Below are positions 1 to 6,548 of a stretch of 9,194 nucleotides of DNA, one piece after another. Numbering within the stretch: position 1 is the first letter of the stretch; each line of letters begins with the position of its first letter. Made by a program: the position numbers and the translations under genes. Source of the stretch: CAYSPU01 sp964432995 (lineage in GTDB: Bacteria > Verrucomicrobiota > Verrucomicrobiia > Limisphaerales > JAHDYP01); contig CAYSPU010000235.1 in the NCBI GenBank assembly GCA_964432995.1, forward strand, positions 1 through 9,194. Reading direction: 5' to 3'. Below the pieces are notes generated by a model. That model was not told where the DNA came from. It saw only the letters and a list, made by a program, of their open reading frames with translations, and did not search any database.

Positions 1-279
1 GGTGTTCGCATACGTGGCCTTGGACGGTTTGACGCGGGCAATCCGATCGAGCGCGAGGTTGGCTCTGCGGATGGCGTCGACCGCGGACTTCCGCAGGGCC
101 TCCGGTGTGGTTTCGAATGCCGGCAGCTCGAGCACCTCGTTCCAGGATCGGGCCGCCTTCTGGAAGAGGCTGAAGGGCTTCTCCGGCGGGGGCGGGCTGG
201 CTTCCGCAGACAGCCCCCGACCCGAGGCCAACATCGTTCCAACGCCCATCCCTACTTGCAGGATCCGCATGATTCTCAT
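1..279 (-). CDS. Probable M3-family metallopeptidase, N-terminal fragment (gene runs off left edge)
   Basis: This minus-strand frame is open from an ATG at 279-277 to the window edge, giving 93 residues. A second in-frame ATG lies at 270-268. The first 25 or so residues look like a weak signal peptide with a possible cleavage near LSAEA, followed by a proline-rich spacer. The rest contains LPAFETTPEALRKS, an alpha-helical stretch and KATYANT at the edge. That layout matches the N-terminal helical region of M3 zinc peptidases (oligopeptidase A, peptidyl-dipeptidase Dcp), where 'TPE...' precedes a helix and a 'T(Y/F)ENT' motif. The zinc-binding HExxH motif would lie outside the window, so the family call is inference. 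Coding on this strand is supported by the protein-like composition; the opposite-strand frame at 2-325 looks like a shadow. The gene is divergent from the PQQ-dehydrogenase gene. Confidence 0.5.
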   Translation of the reverse strand, partial: MRIMRILQVGMGVGTMLASGRGLSAEASPPPPEKPFSLFQKAARSWNEVLELPAFETTPEALRKSAVDAIRRANLALDRIARVKPSKATYANT

Positions 280-532
280 TTCGCTGGCGAACAGTTGCGC
301 GGGACCATACCCGAAATCCCCGTGATGGCAATACCTGCCCGGGCCCTGCGACGGGGGACGAACGAACTCCCAGCGCCACGCACGCGAGGATCCGGGGCAC
401 TTTTGACATTCCCAGGAGCCGATCTACGTTCTGCGCCATGAGGCACCTGGCCTTCCAGAGCGACGCTCTGCCAATACCAGCCGCCGTTCGCCCCGGGCGG
501 CAGCGGAGGTCGGCCGCAAGCACCTAACCACT
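280..532. other. Intergenic region between divergent genes, with hairpins; no gene seen
   Basis: I see no convincing gene here. The region separates the divergent peptidase-like and PQQ-dehydrogenase genes and should carry both promoters. It has two small hairpins: CAGAGC-GAC-GCTCTG at 456-470, and GCCGCC (480-485) with GGCGGC (496-501) around a 10-nt loop. Both would lie in the leader of the rightward gene. The short frames across this stretch have low-complexity Arg/Ala-rich translations and are not credible proteins. Confidence 0.6.
403..430 (+). promoter_or_regulatory. Candidate sigma-70-like promoter for the PQQ-dehydrogenase gene
   Basis: A perfect TTGACA (403-408) is followed after 16 bp by TACGTT (425-430), which matches the -10 consensus at only three of six positions. 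It would start transcription near 437, about 95 nt before the ATG at 533. The -35 match is good but the -10 is weak, and in GC-rich DNA one perfect hexamer can arise by chance. Confidence 0.3.
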
Positions 533-3500
533 ATGAAACCGAGATTCCTGTGTTGGACGAGTCTCTGGGGGCTCGCCGTCGTGGTGGCTTCGTCAGCCGC
601 ATCGGCGGCCACGGTAGAGGTCGGCATTCAGAACTTCGCCTTTGTCCCCCGCGACATCACGATCAACGTGGGCGACACGGTGCGCTGGACCCAGCGCGAT
701 ACGGTGGCCCACACGGCGACCAGCGACACTGGCGTGTGGGACTCCGGATATCTGTCGCGCAACCAAGAGTATTCGTTCACGTTCACCTCGGCCGGCACCT
801 ATCCCTACTACTGCATCCCGCATCCGCACATGACGGGTACGGTAACGGTGCAAGAGATCAGCGTCGTCATCCCGCCGACGGTGGCCATCGTCATCCCGAC
901 CAACGGCGCCACCTTCGCCAGCGGCGACCCGATCTCCATCGAAGCCCAGGCTCAGGATTCCGACGGGACGGTCGCCCAGGTGGAGTTCTTCGACGGAACG
1001 AACTCATTGGGTGTGGAGTTGACCAGTCCCTACGGCCTGACGGTGACCCTGGCTCCTGGCAGCCACGTGCTGACGGCGGTGGCGACCGACAACCAGGCGG
1101 CAACGGGCGCCTCCGCACCGGTGACCGTCACGGTGAGTTCCATCCCGGTTTCCGACCCGTTTCCACTACCGATCGCCAAAGGCGACGTCGCGATCGAGTT
1201 GGAAACGGTCGTGGACGGTTTGGCCTCCCCGCTGGGCATGGCCGTGCCCGCCGATGGCAGCGGCCGGATGTTCGTCTACGACCAGATCGGACTGGTTTGG
1301 ATTGTCGAGGCGACGGGCAAGCGCTTGGAACCCCTGTTGGATGTGCGAAATCGCCTGGTGCCACTTGGGGTCTACGACGAACGGGGCTTGCTGGGCTTGG
1401 CGGTGCACCCGGGCTTCGCCACGAACCAACTGCTCTACACCTACACCTCCGAACCAACCGCCGGAGCGGCTGACTTCCCGACCATGTTGCCGGCCGGCGC
1501 CGCCAACAATCACCAGTCCGTTCTGGCCGAGTGGCGGATCGCTGCGGCAGACACCAATCGTGTCGACATGGCCAGCCGGCGCGAAATTCTTCGCATCGAC
1601 CAACCGCAGTCCAATCACAACGGCGGAGCGCTCCACTTCGGCCCCGACGGGTATCTCTACCTCGCGCTCGGCGATGGCGGGGCCGCTGACGACCAGGGCG
1701 ATGGCCACATGCCAGAGGGCAATGGCCAGGACCTCGAGATGATCCTCGGCAAGTTGATTAGGATCGACGTCGGCGGCAGCAACGCCGTCAACGGGCGGTA
1801 TGGGGTGCCGGCCGACAATCCCTGGGTTGGACTCCCGGGCCTGGACGAGATCTACGCGTACGGTTTCCGCAATCCGTTCTCCTTCAGTTTCGATCCGCTC
1901 ACCGGGGATTTGCACATCGCCGACGTGGGACAGAACAAGATCGAGGAAATCAACCGCGTCACTCGGGGCGGCAACTACGGCTGGAACCTCAAGGAAGGGA
2001 GCCTTTACTTCGACCCGAATGGCACGGGTGCGGGTTATGTGACCACGACTCCGGTGCGGCCCGTGCCGGAGGGCCTGGTGGACCCGATCGCGGAGTACGA
2101 CCACGACGAAGGTTTGGCCGTCGTCGGCGGATACGTCTACCGCGGATCTCGACTTCCGCAACTCGCCGGACGGTACGTCTTCGGCGACTGGGGAAGCTTC
2201 AGCACGCCGTCAGGACGGTTGTTCTACCTGGACGCGACGGGGGTGATTGTGGAGCTCCGCCTCGGCCCCCAGGATCGCCCATTGGGATTGTGGGTCAAGG
2301 GCATGGGGCAGGATACCGAAGGCGAGCTCTACCTGTTTGCGGCCCGGTCACTGGGGCCGGCCGGGGACTCCGGCCAAGTGCTCAAGCTCGTTCCGGCACC
2401 GGACCCCATCCAAATCACAGCGGCTGCGGACCCGGCGACCGGTCCTGCTGCCAACTGGTCGGGTGGCCAGGGACCTTTCGCTCTCCAGATGAAGGAGAAC
2501 CTCGATGACCCCATCTGGCAGAATGTCTGGTTCTCCGATGAACCCAGTGACGCAGGCTCCGCCGCAATCGGGGCGGGTTTCTTCCGCGTGGCGGACGCGG
2601 CACAGCTTTCGGTCCTGCCGTTGACAGTGTTCCTGAGCAGTGAACTCGAGGTGCCGGAACCCGTGGGAACCGGGGCGCTGGGCGAAGGCATCATGCGCCT
2701 CGAAGGCAACACGCTGCGTATGGACCTCCGCTACCAGGGACTCAGCGGTCCGGCCACGGGGGCGCACCTTCACGGACCGGCGCGCGTGTTCCAAACCACG
2801 AACGTGATCGTGGACATCAAGCCTCTCCACGTCGGCGCGTTCGGCACTCAGGGCGCCTTCTCGGGCTCGGTCATGCTCACCGATGCACAGAAAGCTCACG
2901 TGCTCGCCGGACGCACCTACGTGAACATTCACACCGAGAATCACCCGGCCGGGGAGATGCGGGGGCAGGTCGCCCCGGTGATGATGCAGGCGCTCCTCGG
3001 CGGTCATCGCGAGCACCCCGCTCCGGTGGCAAGCGCCGCCCACGGGCTGGGCACGTTCCTGCTCGTCGGAACGAATCTGAGCTTCAACCTCACCTTCAGC
3101 GGCCTCAGCGCTCCGGCCACCGCCGCCCACATTCATGGACCAGCGACGGCGCTGGAGTCCGCCGACGTGATGGTCGATCTCGCCCCGTTCCCCGACGGCT
3201 CGTTCGGCACCGCCGGCAGCCTCACCGGCACGATCGGTATGACGCCCCAGCAACTGGCTTGGGTCATCGACGGACTTACCTATGTGAATTTCCTCACACC
3301 CACCCATCCCGAGGGCGAAATGCGTGGCCAGATTCTGCCCCAGGTGACCGCCGTCCCCCTCACGGCCTGGTTGAGCGGAGCGTTCGAGCGTCCCACGCCG
3401 GTAACCAACTCCGCCAACGGCTCGGCCACTCTGGGCCTCGAAGGGGACACCCTGGCGTTCAACCTGCGCTACCGGGGCTTGAGTTCGCCCGCCGTCGCCG

Positions 3501-4081
3501 CACACCTCCGAGGACCGGCGACCACGTCGCAGTCGGCGGACGTCCTTCATGACCTGGCGCCGTTCAACGGTGGCGCCTTTGGCACCGAAGGTGCCCTCTC
3601 GGGTACCCTCCGCCTGACAGCCCAACAGCGACTGTGGCTGCTGAACGGTCAGACATACGTCAGCCTCCAGACTGCGGAGTATCCAGGGGGTGAACTCCGC
3701 GGGCAGATCACTCCGGTGCTGATGCGAACCCACCTGAGCGGCTCCAACGAACGTCCCAGCCCGGCGGCAAGCCTCGCCAGCGGGACAGGTGCGTTTGCCC
3801 TCGTCTGGAATCAACTGAGCCTCTGCGTGACCTACCGCGATCTGCTCTCGGCGGCGACCGCGTCGCACATCCACGGACCGGCATCGGCCTTCCAAACGGC
3901 CAACGTGCTGGTCGACCTCGCACCGTTCCACTCTGGCACGTTCGGAGCCTCGGGTTCGCTCGCCGGTACCGTAACGCTGGTCGAGACCAACCTCGCCCAT
4001 CTCGTGAGTGGCGCCACTTACTTGAACGTGCACACCACCAACTATCCCGGAGGCGAGGTCCGCGGACAAATCGTGCACTAG
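533..4081 (+). CDS. Secreted cupredoxin / Ig-like / PQQ-dependent sugar dehydrogenase / four-CHRD fusion protein
   Basis: A 1182-residue exported protein. Residues 1-25 form a signal peptide ending ASA. Residues 26-107 are a cupredoxin with type 1 copper ligands His60, Cys94, His97 and Met100, in the C-x2-H-x2-M spacing of amicyanin. Residues 113-202 are a bacterial Ig-like domain. Residues 219-621 are a soluble-glucose-dehydrogenase (YliI/Asd-like) PQQ beta-propeller: NHNGGALHFGPDG carries the catalytic-type His362, and GFRNP carries Arg446-Asn447, which bind PQQ in the family. Residues 622-694 form a linker ending GFFRV. Residues 695-1182 are four CHRD domains of about 122 residues each. 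By family knowledge the propeller oxidises an aldose; passing electrons to the fused copper domain is inference. The substrate is unknown. CHRD function is poorly defined. No C-terminal anchor is visible. The start is chosen because the signal peptide follows at once; no clear Shine-Dalgarno precedes it. Confidence 0.93.
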   Translation: MKPRFLCWTSLWGLAVVVASSAASAATVEVGIQNFAFVPRDITINVGDTVRWTQRDTVAHTATSDTGVWDSGYLSRNQEYSFTFTSAGTYPYYCIPHPHMTGTVTVQEISVVIPPTVAIVIPTNGATFASGDPISIEAQAQDSDGTVAQVEFFDGTNSLGVELTSPYGLTVTLAPGSHVLTAVATDNQAATGASAPVTVTVSSIPVSDPFPLPIAKGDVAIELETVVDGLASPLGMAVPADGSGRMFVYDQIGLVWIVEATGKRLEPLLDVRNRLVPLGVYDERGLLGLAVHPGFATNQLLYTYTSEPTAGAADFPTMLPAGAANNHQSVLAEWRIAAADTNRVDMASRREILRIDQPQSNHNGGALHFGPDGYLYLALGDGGAADDQGDGHMPEGNGQDLEMILGKLIRIDVGGSNAVNGRYGVPADNPWVGLPGLDEIYAYGFRNPFSFSFDPLTGDLHIADVGQNKIEEINRVTRGGNYGWNLKEGSLYFDPNGTGAGYVTTTPVRPVPEGLVDPIAEYDHDEGLAVVGGYVYRGSRLPQLAGRYVFGDWGSFSTPSGRLFYLDATGVIVELRLGPQDRPLGLWVKGMGQDTEGELYLFAARSLGPAGDSGQVLKLVPAPDPIQITAAADPATGPAANWSGGQGPFALQMKENLDDPIWQNVWFSDEPSDAGSAAIGAGFFRVADAAQLSVLPLTVFLSSELEVPEPVGTGALGEGIMRLEGNTLRMDLRYQGLSGPATGAHLHGPARVFQTTNVIVDIKPLHVGAFGTQGAFSGSVMLTDAQKAHVLAGRTYVNIHTENHPAGEMRGQVAPVMMQALLGGHREHPAPVASAAHGLGTFLLVGTNLSFNLTFSGLSAPATAAHIHGPATALESADVMVDLAPFPDGSFGTAGSLTGTIGMTPQQLAWVIDGLTYVNFLTPTHPEGEMRGQILPQVTAVPLTAWLSGAFERPTPVTNSANGSATLGLEGDTLAFNLRYRGLSSPAVAAHLRGPATTSQSADVLHDLAPFNGGAFGTEGALSGTLRLTAQQRLWLLNGQTYVSLQTAEYPGGELRGQITPVLMRTHLSGSNERPSPAASLASGTGAFALVWNQLSLCVTYRDLLSAATASHIHGPASAFQTANVLVDLAPFHSGTFGASGSLAGTVTLVETNLAHLVSGATYLNVHTTNYPGGEVRGQIVH
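2615..4078 (+). repeat. Four tandem CHRD domain repeats within the fusion protein
   Basis: Four consecutive units of about 360-372 bp cover roughly 2615-2980, 2981-3346, 3347-3718 and 3719-4078. Each starts with a short 'L-S-G/S...E-P' strand, has a central (A/S)H-x-HGPA motif, then a D(L/I)xP(F/L)..G.FGT..(A/S) segment, and ends with a (G)E(M/L/V)RGQ motif. The units have diverged in protein sequence, so this looks like old internal duplication rather than recent tandem copying. Unit 3 reads HLRG in place of HxHG (Arg993). Confidence 0.85.
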
Positions 4082-4154
4082 AGTCCTTGAAGTTCAAAAC
4101 ACGTTGTTGACGGACCAAGTTCTGAATTCGGCGTTTTAGGATTCAAGGACTCTA
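4079..4154. terminator. Long inverted repeat between convergent genes, probable bidirectional terminator
   Basis: TAGAGTCCTTGAA (4079-4091) is perfectly repeated in inverse as TTCAAGGACTCTA (4142-4154). After a 4x4 internal mismatch, AAAAC (4096-4100) can pair with GTTTT (4133-4137), extending the stem. The left arm includes the TAG stop of the PQQ-dehydrogenase gene; the right arm encodes the last residues of the AraC-type protein read on the other strand. There is no classic T-run beside either arm. Position between convergent genes favours a shared transcription terminator or mRNA 3'-end stabiliser. Confidence 0.55.
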
Positions 4155-5047
4155 TAGGCGAGGCGGCGCAGTTGTTCGGGAGCCACCCCGAGCAGGCGCT
4201 TGAAGGTCCGCGAGAAGTGGAAGGGATCGTCGTAGCCCACTTCTCGAGCGACCTGCTTGACGAGGGCGCCGGGGTGCTGGAGGAGGTCGGCGGCACGGTT
4301 CATCTTGAGGCGGAGCAGGTATTGATAAGGACTCTGGTGGTCGTAGCGACGGAACAGGCGGCACAGGTAAGCGTCGTTCACGTGGCATTCGCTGCCGATC
4401 TGGGTGAGGGTGTGCAGGCGTTGGAAGTGCTGGTGGATGTGCTGGCGGCATTGCTGGTAGGTGCGGAAAGCGAGGGTGTCCGCGCCTTCCAGCGGCGCCC
4501 TGGATTCGGCAAGGCGCAGGGACAGACACTCGAGGAGCCGGACGCAGAGCGCCCCGCTTTGGCCGGTGCCCCGCAGGCCGCAGCAAACCAACTCGTCAAA
4601 AAGCGGCTGCAGCGCCGTGGACGGGAACACCTGACAGAAACTCCCCGGCATCAGACCGCAAGACCGCAACAGCTCCCGCGCCCGGGTGCCCGTGAAATCC
4701 ACGAAATACTTCGTCAGCGGGACGGCGGGGTCGCCGGCGATGTCCTGACGGATGCCCGGCCCGTAGGAAAACGCGCGTCCGGGTTGAAGGCTCTGGGACC
4801 GGCCCTGGAGTACCGCCTGCCCCTTGCCCCCCACCACATACTCGATGGAGTAGAACGGAAAGGTGTCCCGGTGGATGCCATACTCGGGCGTGCTCTGTTC
4901 CACGCCGCCACACACGACGACCAGGCCCAGCCTCCGGGCGGGGTTCAGGTCGAGGTAGAACCGCCGGGCATGCGCCACGTGCGGCGAGAAGAACGGCGGG
5001 GCGCCGCCGGGACCTGGTTCCGGCCACACCGCGGTAGCAGGTTTCAT
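4136..5047 (-). CDS. AraC-family transcriptional regulator with cupin-like sensor domain
   Basis: A 303-residue regulator. Residues about 30-125 resemble the AraC-type cupin ligand-binding domain (YSIEYVVGGKGQAVL, then SLQPGRAFSYGPG). Residues about 197-300 are a typical C-terminal AraC DNA-binding domain with two helix-turn-helix units: the first around 213-236, ending DAYLCRLFRRY, and the second around 262-285, with VAREVGYDDPFHFSRTFKR followed by G-x-x-P, the family signature. Members usually sense a small molecule, often a sugar, and activate nearby genes. It is divergently transcribed from the sugar-nucleotide genes, with only 89 bp to the first possible start of the epimerase-like gene, so that module is a plausible target; this is inference. 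Its 3' end lies inside the inverted repeat shared with the convergent PQQ-dehydrogenase gene. The effector is unknown. Confidence 0.9.
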   Translation of the reverse strand: MKPATAVWPEPGPGGAPPFFSPHVAHARRFYLDLNPARRLGLVVVCGGVEQSTPEYGIHRDTFPFYSIEYVVGGKGQAVLQGRSQSLQPGRAFSYGPGIRQDIAGDPAVPLTKYFVDFTGTRARELLRSCGLMPGSFCQVFPSTALQPLFDELVCCGLRGTGQSGALCVRLLECLSLRLAESRAPLEGADTLAFRTYQQCRQHIHQHFQRLHTLTQIGSECHVNDAYLCRLFRRYDHQSPYQYLLRLKMNRAADLLQHPGALVKQVAREVGYDDPFHFSRTFKRLLGVAPEQLRRLAYRVLES

Positions 5048-5205
5048 GGAGGGAAAAGGTCAAGAATCGTCATGCACCGGCCAAGGATCAGCATTCCGCG
5101 ACTCGTCCGGCCGCACTATGATCGGCAGCGCCAAACATGAAAAGCCAAAGCGCGACCAATCGGGCGCGGTGCCACAGTGGCGGTTGCCACGGCGCATCCG
5201 AGCTG
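5048..5205. promoter_or_regulatory. Divergent regulatory region between AraC regulator and epimerase-like gene
   Basis: This stretch must hold promoters for both divergent genes if the epimerase starts at 5206, or only 89 bp if it starts at 5137. A -10-like TATGAT lies at 5117-5122, with only a poor -35 match (TTCCGC, about 5094-5099). Transcription would then begin near 5129, leaving almost no leader for a start at 5137 but about 77 nt for one at 5206. A short palindrome GTGGC-ggtt-GCCAC (5177-5190), preceded by another GCCAC at 5171-5175, is a candidate operator. Evidence is weak for each site on its own. Confidence 0.35.
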
Positions 5206-6249
5206 ATGCAGACCGAACGACGGGTCGAACCGGACCCCAAACTGAAGGCGGACGATCTGATCGTCATTACTGGTGCGGGCGGCTTCATCGCCGGCAATCT
5301 CGCCCTCTACTTCCGGAAGAAGGGATTCCGGCGCATCCGGGCTGTGGACAAGAAACCGCTCCGCGAGTGGTACCTCCGGGTTCCGGGCGTCGAGTCGCTC
5401 TGTCTGGACGTGAGCCGGGAGGAGAACTGCCGCCGGGTGTGTGAAGGTGCCGTGGAGGTCTACAACCTGGCAGCGGACATGGGCGGCATGGGGTTCATCG
5501 AGCGCTTCCGCGTGGAGTGCCTCCGGAGCATCCTCATCAACACCCACATGCTGGAGGCCGCCTGTCGCGCCGGGGCGCGCCGCTATTTCTTCTCCAGCTC
5601 CGCCTGCGCCTATAACGTCACGCTCCAGCAGGATCCGAAGGTGCGCGCCTTGAAGGAATCGGATGCCTACCCGGCGATGGCGGAGCGCGGCTACGGCTGG
5701 GAGAAACTGATGAGCGAGATGTTCTGCCAGGAATACTGGCACGAGCGCGGCATGAAGACGTTCATCGCCCGCTTCCACAACGTCTATGGCCCGCACGGCA
5801 CCTGGGACGGCGGCCGCGAGAAGGCGCCGGCCGCCCTCTGCCGCAAGGTCATCGAGGCGATCGACAAGAAGGACCTCAACATCACCCTCTGGGGCGATGG
5901 CCGTCAGACCCGCAGTTTCATGTTCATCAACGACTGCGTGAAGGGCATCGACCGGATCATGCACTGCGATCGGCTGATCGCGACGCCCATCAACCTCGGT
6001 TCGAGCGAGCTGGTCTCCATCAACGAACTCCTGAGCAAGGTGGAAAGGATCGCCGGGGTGAAGCTCCGGCGGCACTACGATCTGACGGCGCCGCGGGGTG
6101 TGGCCGGCCGCAACAGCGACAACACGTTCATTCGGCAGGTGCTGGGCTGGGAACCGAGCACTTCCCTGGACACGGGCTTGGCTGCCACCTACCGGTGGAT
6201 CAAGGAGCAGTACGCCCGCCGCAAGGCCGGTCGCCACGTCGTCGAATGA
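5137..6249 (+). CDS. GDP-mannose 3,5-epimerase-like NAD-dependent epimerase (extended SDR)
   Basis: Up to 370 residues. It is an extended short-chain dehydrogenase with the Rossmann motif TGAGGFIAG (45-53) and an acidic residue (Asp71) after the second strand. It closely resembles plant GDP-mannose 3,5-epimerase throughout: AADMGGMGF (112-120), SSACAY, the RFHNVYGPHGTW / GGREKAPAA block (212-233), WGDGRQTRSF (252-261) and GRNSDN (324-329). The residues corresponding to the plant catalytic set are all present: Cys157, Tyr186, Lys190, Lys229 and Arg259. That enzyme converts GDP-D-mannose to GDP-L-galactose (with GDP-L-gulose as a side product) in the cytoplasm. Here the real substrate could be another NDP-sugar. 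The start is uncertain: residues 1-23 are unlike the family, and ATG 5206 (Met24) gives a 347-residue protein that begins close to the Rossmann fold. It is the first gene of the putative sugar-nucleotide module. Confidence 0.9.
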   Translation: MKSQSATNRARCHSGGCHGASELMQTERRVEPDPKLKADDLIVITGAGGFIAGNLALYFRKKGFRRIRAVDKKPLREWYLRVPGVESLCLDVSREENCRRVCEGAVEVYNLAADMGGMGFIERFRVECLRSILINTHMLEAACRAGARRYFFSSSACAYNVTLQQDPKVRALKESDAYPAMAERGYGWEKLMSEMFCQEYWHERGMKTFIARFHNVYGPHGTWDGGREKAPAALCRKVIEAIDKKDLNITLWGDGRQTRSFMFINDCVKGIDRIMHCDRLIATPINLGSSELVSINELLSKVERIAGVKLRRHYDLTAPRGVAGRNSDNTFIRQVLGWEPSTSLDTGLAATYRWIKEQYARRKAGRHVVE

Positions 6250-6548
6250 CATGCCGTGGCGTCACCTCTCCCTTCGTCCGACGCGCGCCGCCGTACCTTC
6301 GCATGAATCCCCCCACCCATTCTGGGATACCACTTCGCATGAAAGCGGTCGCTCCGTTCCTTTCCCACCCACAGCGGCACCGCAGCGCCGCACTCCAGGA
6401 CGCTCCCGCGCCCTCGAACGCGGCGCCGGACCGCGCCTGCGTCTTGGAGTGCGCTGCCGCCGCAGCGCTTTCCCTTTGCCTGTCCCTCTCCCCCTCGGAG
6501 GGGGAGAGGGTGGCGTAGCACTCCAGACGTGATCCGTTCCGAGTGAAC
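6250..6548. repeat. Repeat-like intergenic region with two strong inverted repeats
   Basis: I see no gene in these roughly 300 bp. They contain a direct repeat CTTCGCATGAA at 6297-6307 and 6333-6343, 36 bp apart. An inverted pair follows: CGCACTCCAGGACGC (6389-6403) and GCGTCTTGGAGTGCG (6439-6453), 15 bp with one G-U-compatible mismatch. A 13-bp perfect inverted repeat CCCTCTCCCCCTC / GAGGGGGAGAGGG lies at 6484-6510 with a one-base centre. The mosaic resembles dispersed intergenic repeat DNA that I associate with verrucomicrobial genomes, but copy number cannot be judged from one window. It separates the epimerase-like gene from the kinase gene and could weaken or split their co-transcription. 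Confidence 0.6.
6484..6510. terminator. C/G-rich 13-bp inverted repeat, possible terminator or dispersed palindrome
   Basis: The two 13-nt arms are perfectly complementary, with the apex around CTCGGAG; a real hairpin would lose a few central pairs to the loop. It lies 38 bp before the kinase start and has no adjacent T-run, so a rho-independent terminator is not proven. Highly similar CCCTCTCCC...GGGAGAGGG palindromes occur as dispersed repeats in many GC-rich bacteria. Confidence 0.4.

Noticed and set aside
271..409. A minus-strand start at 409 whose translation (MSKVPRILACVALG...) looks like a signal peptide
   Set aside because: It is out of frame with the peptidase-like sequence; using it would require a frameshift for which there is no other evidence, and the in-frame ATG at 279 already gives a plausible exported start.
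2348..4078. A 576-codon open frame antisense to the CHRD half of the fusion protein
   Set aside because: It mirrors the codon periodicity of the real gene, has an Arg/Gly/His-rich composition with no recognisable domain, and stays open because the sense strand is GC-rich with few antisense stops.
5048..5070. TTGACC on the minus strand (5059-5064) as the -35 box of the AraC regulator
   Set aside because: It lies only about 12 bases upstream of the ATG at 5047, too close to drive that start.
4172..5140. A 322-codon plus-strand frame across the AraC regulator
   Set aside because: The minus strand encodes an unmistakable AraC DNA-binding domain; the plus-strand product is the usual GC-rich shadow.
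5116..6252. A 378-codon frame antisense to the epimerase-like gene, and a similar one at 1166-2161
   Set aside because: Both lie opposite strongly conserved enzyme sequence and their translations resemble no protein family.
6297..6343. The paired CTTCGCATGAA direct repeats as operator sites or target-site duplications
   Set aside because: Two 11-bp copies 36 bp apart inside repeat-like DNA are not enough; no inverted termini or transposase lie around them.
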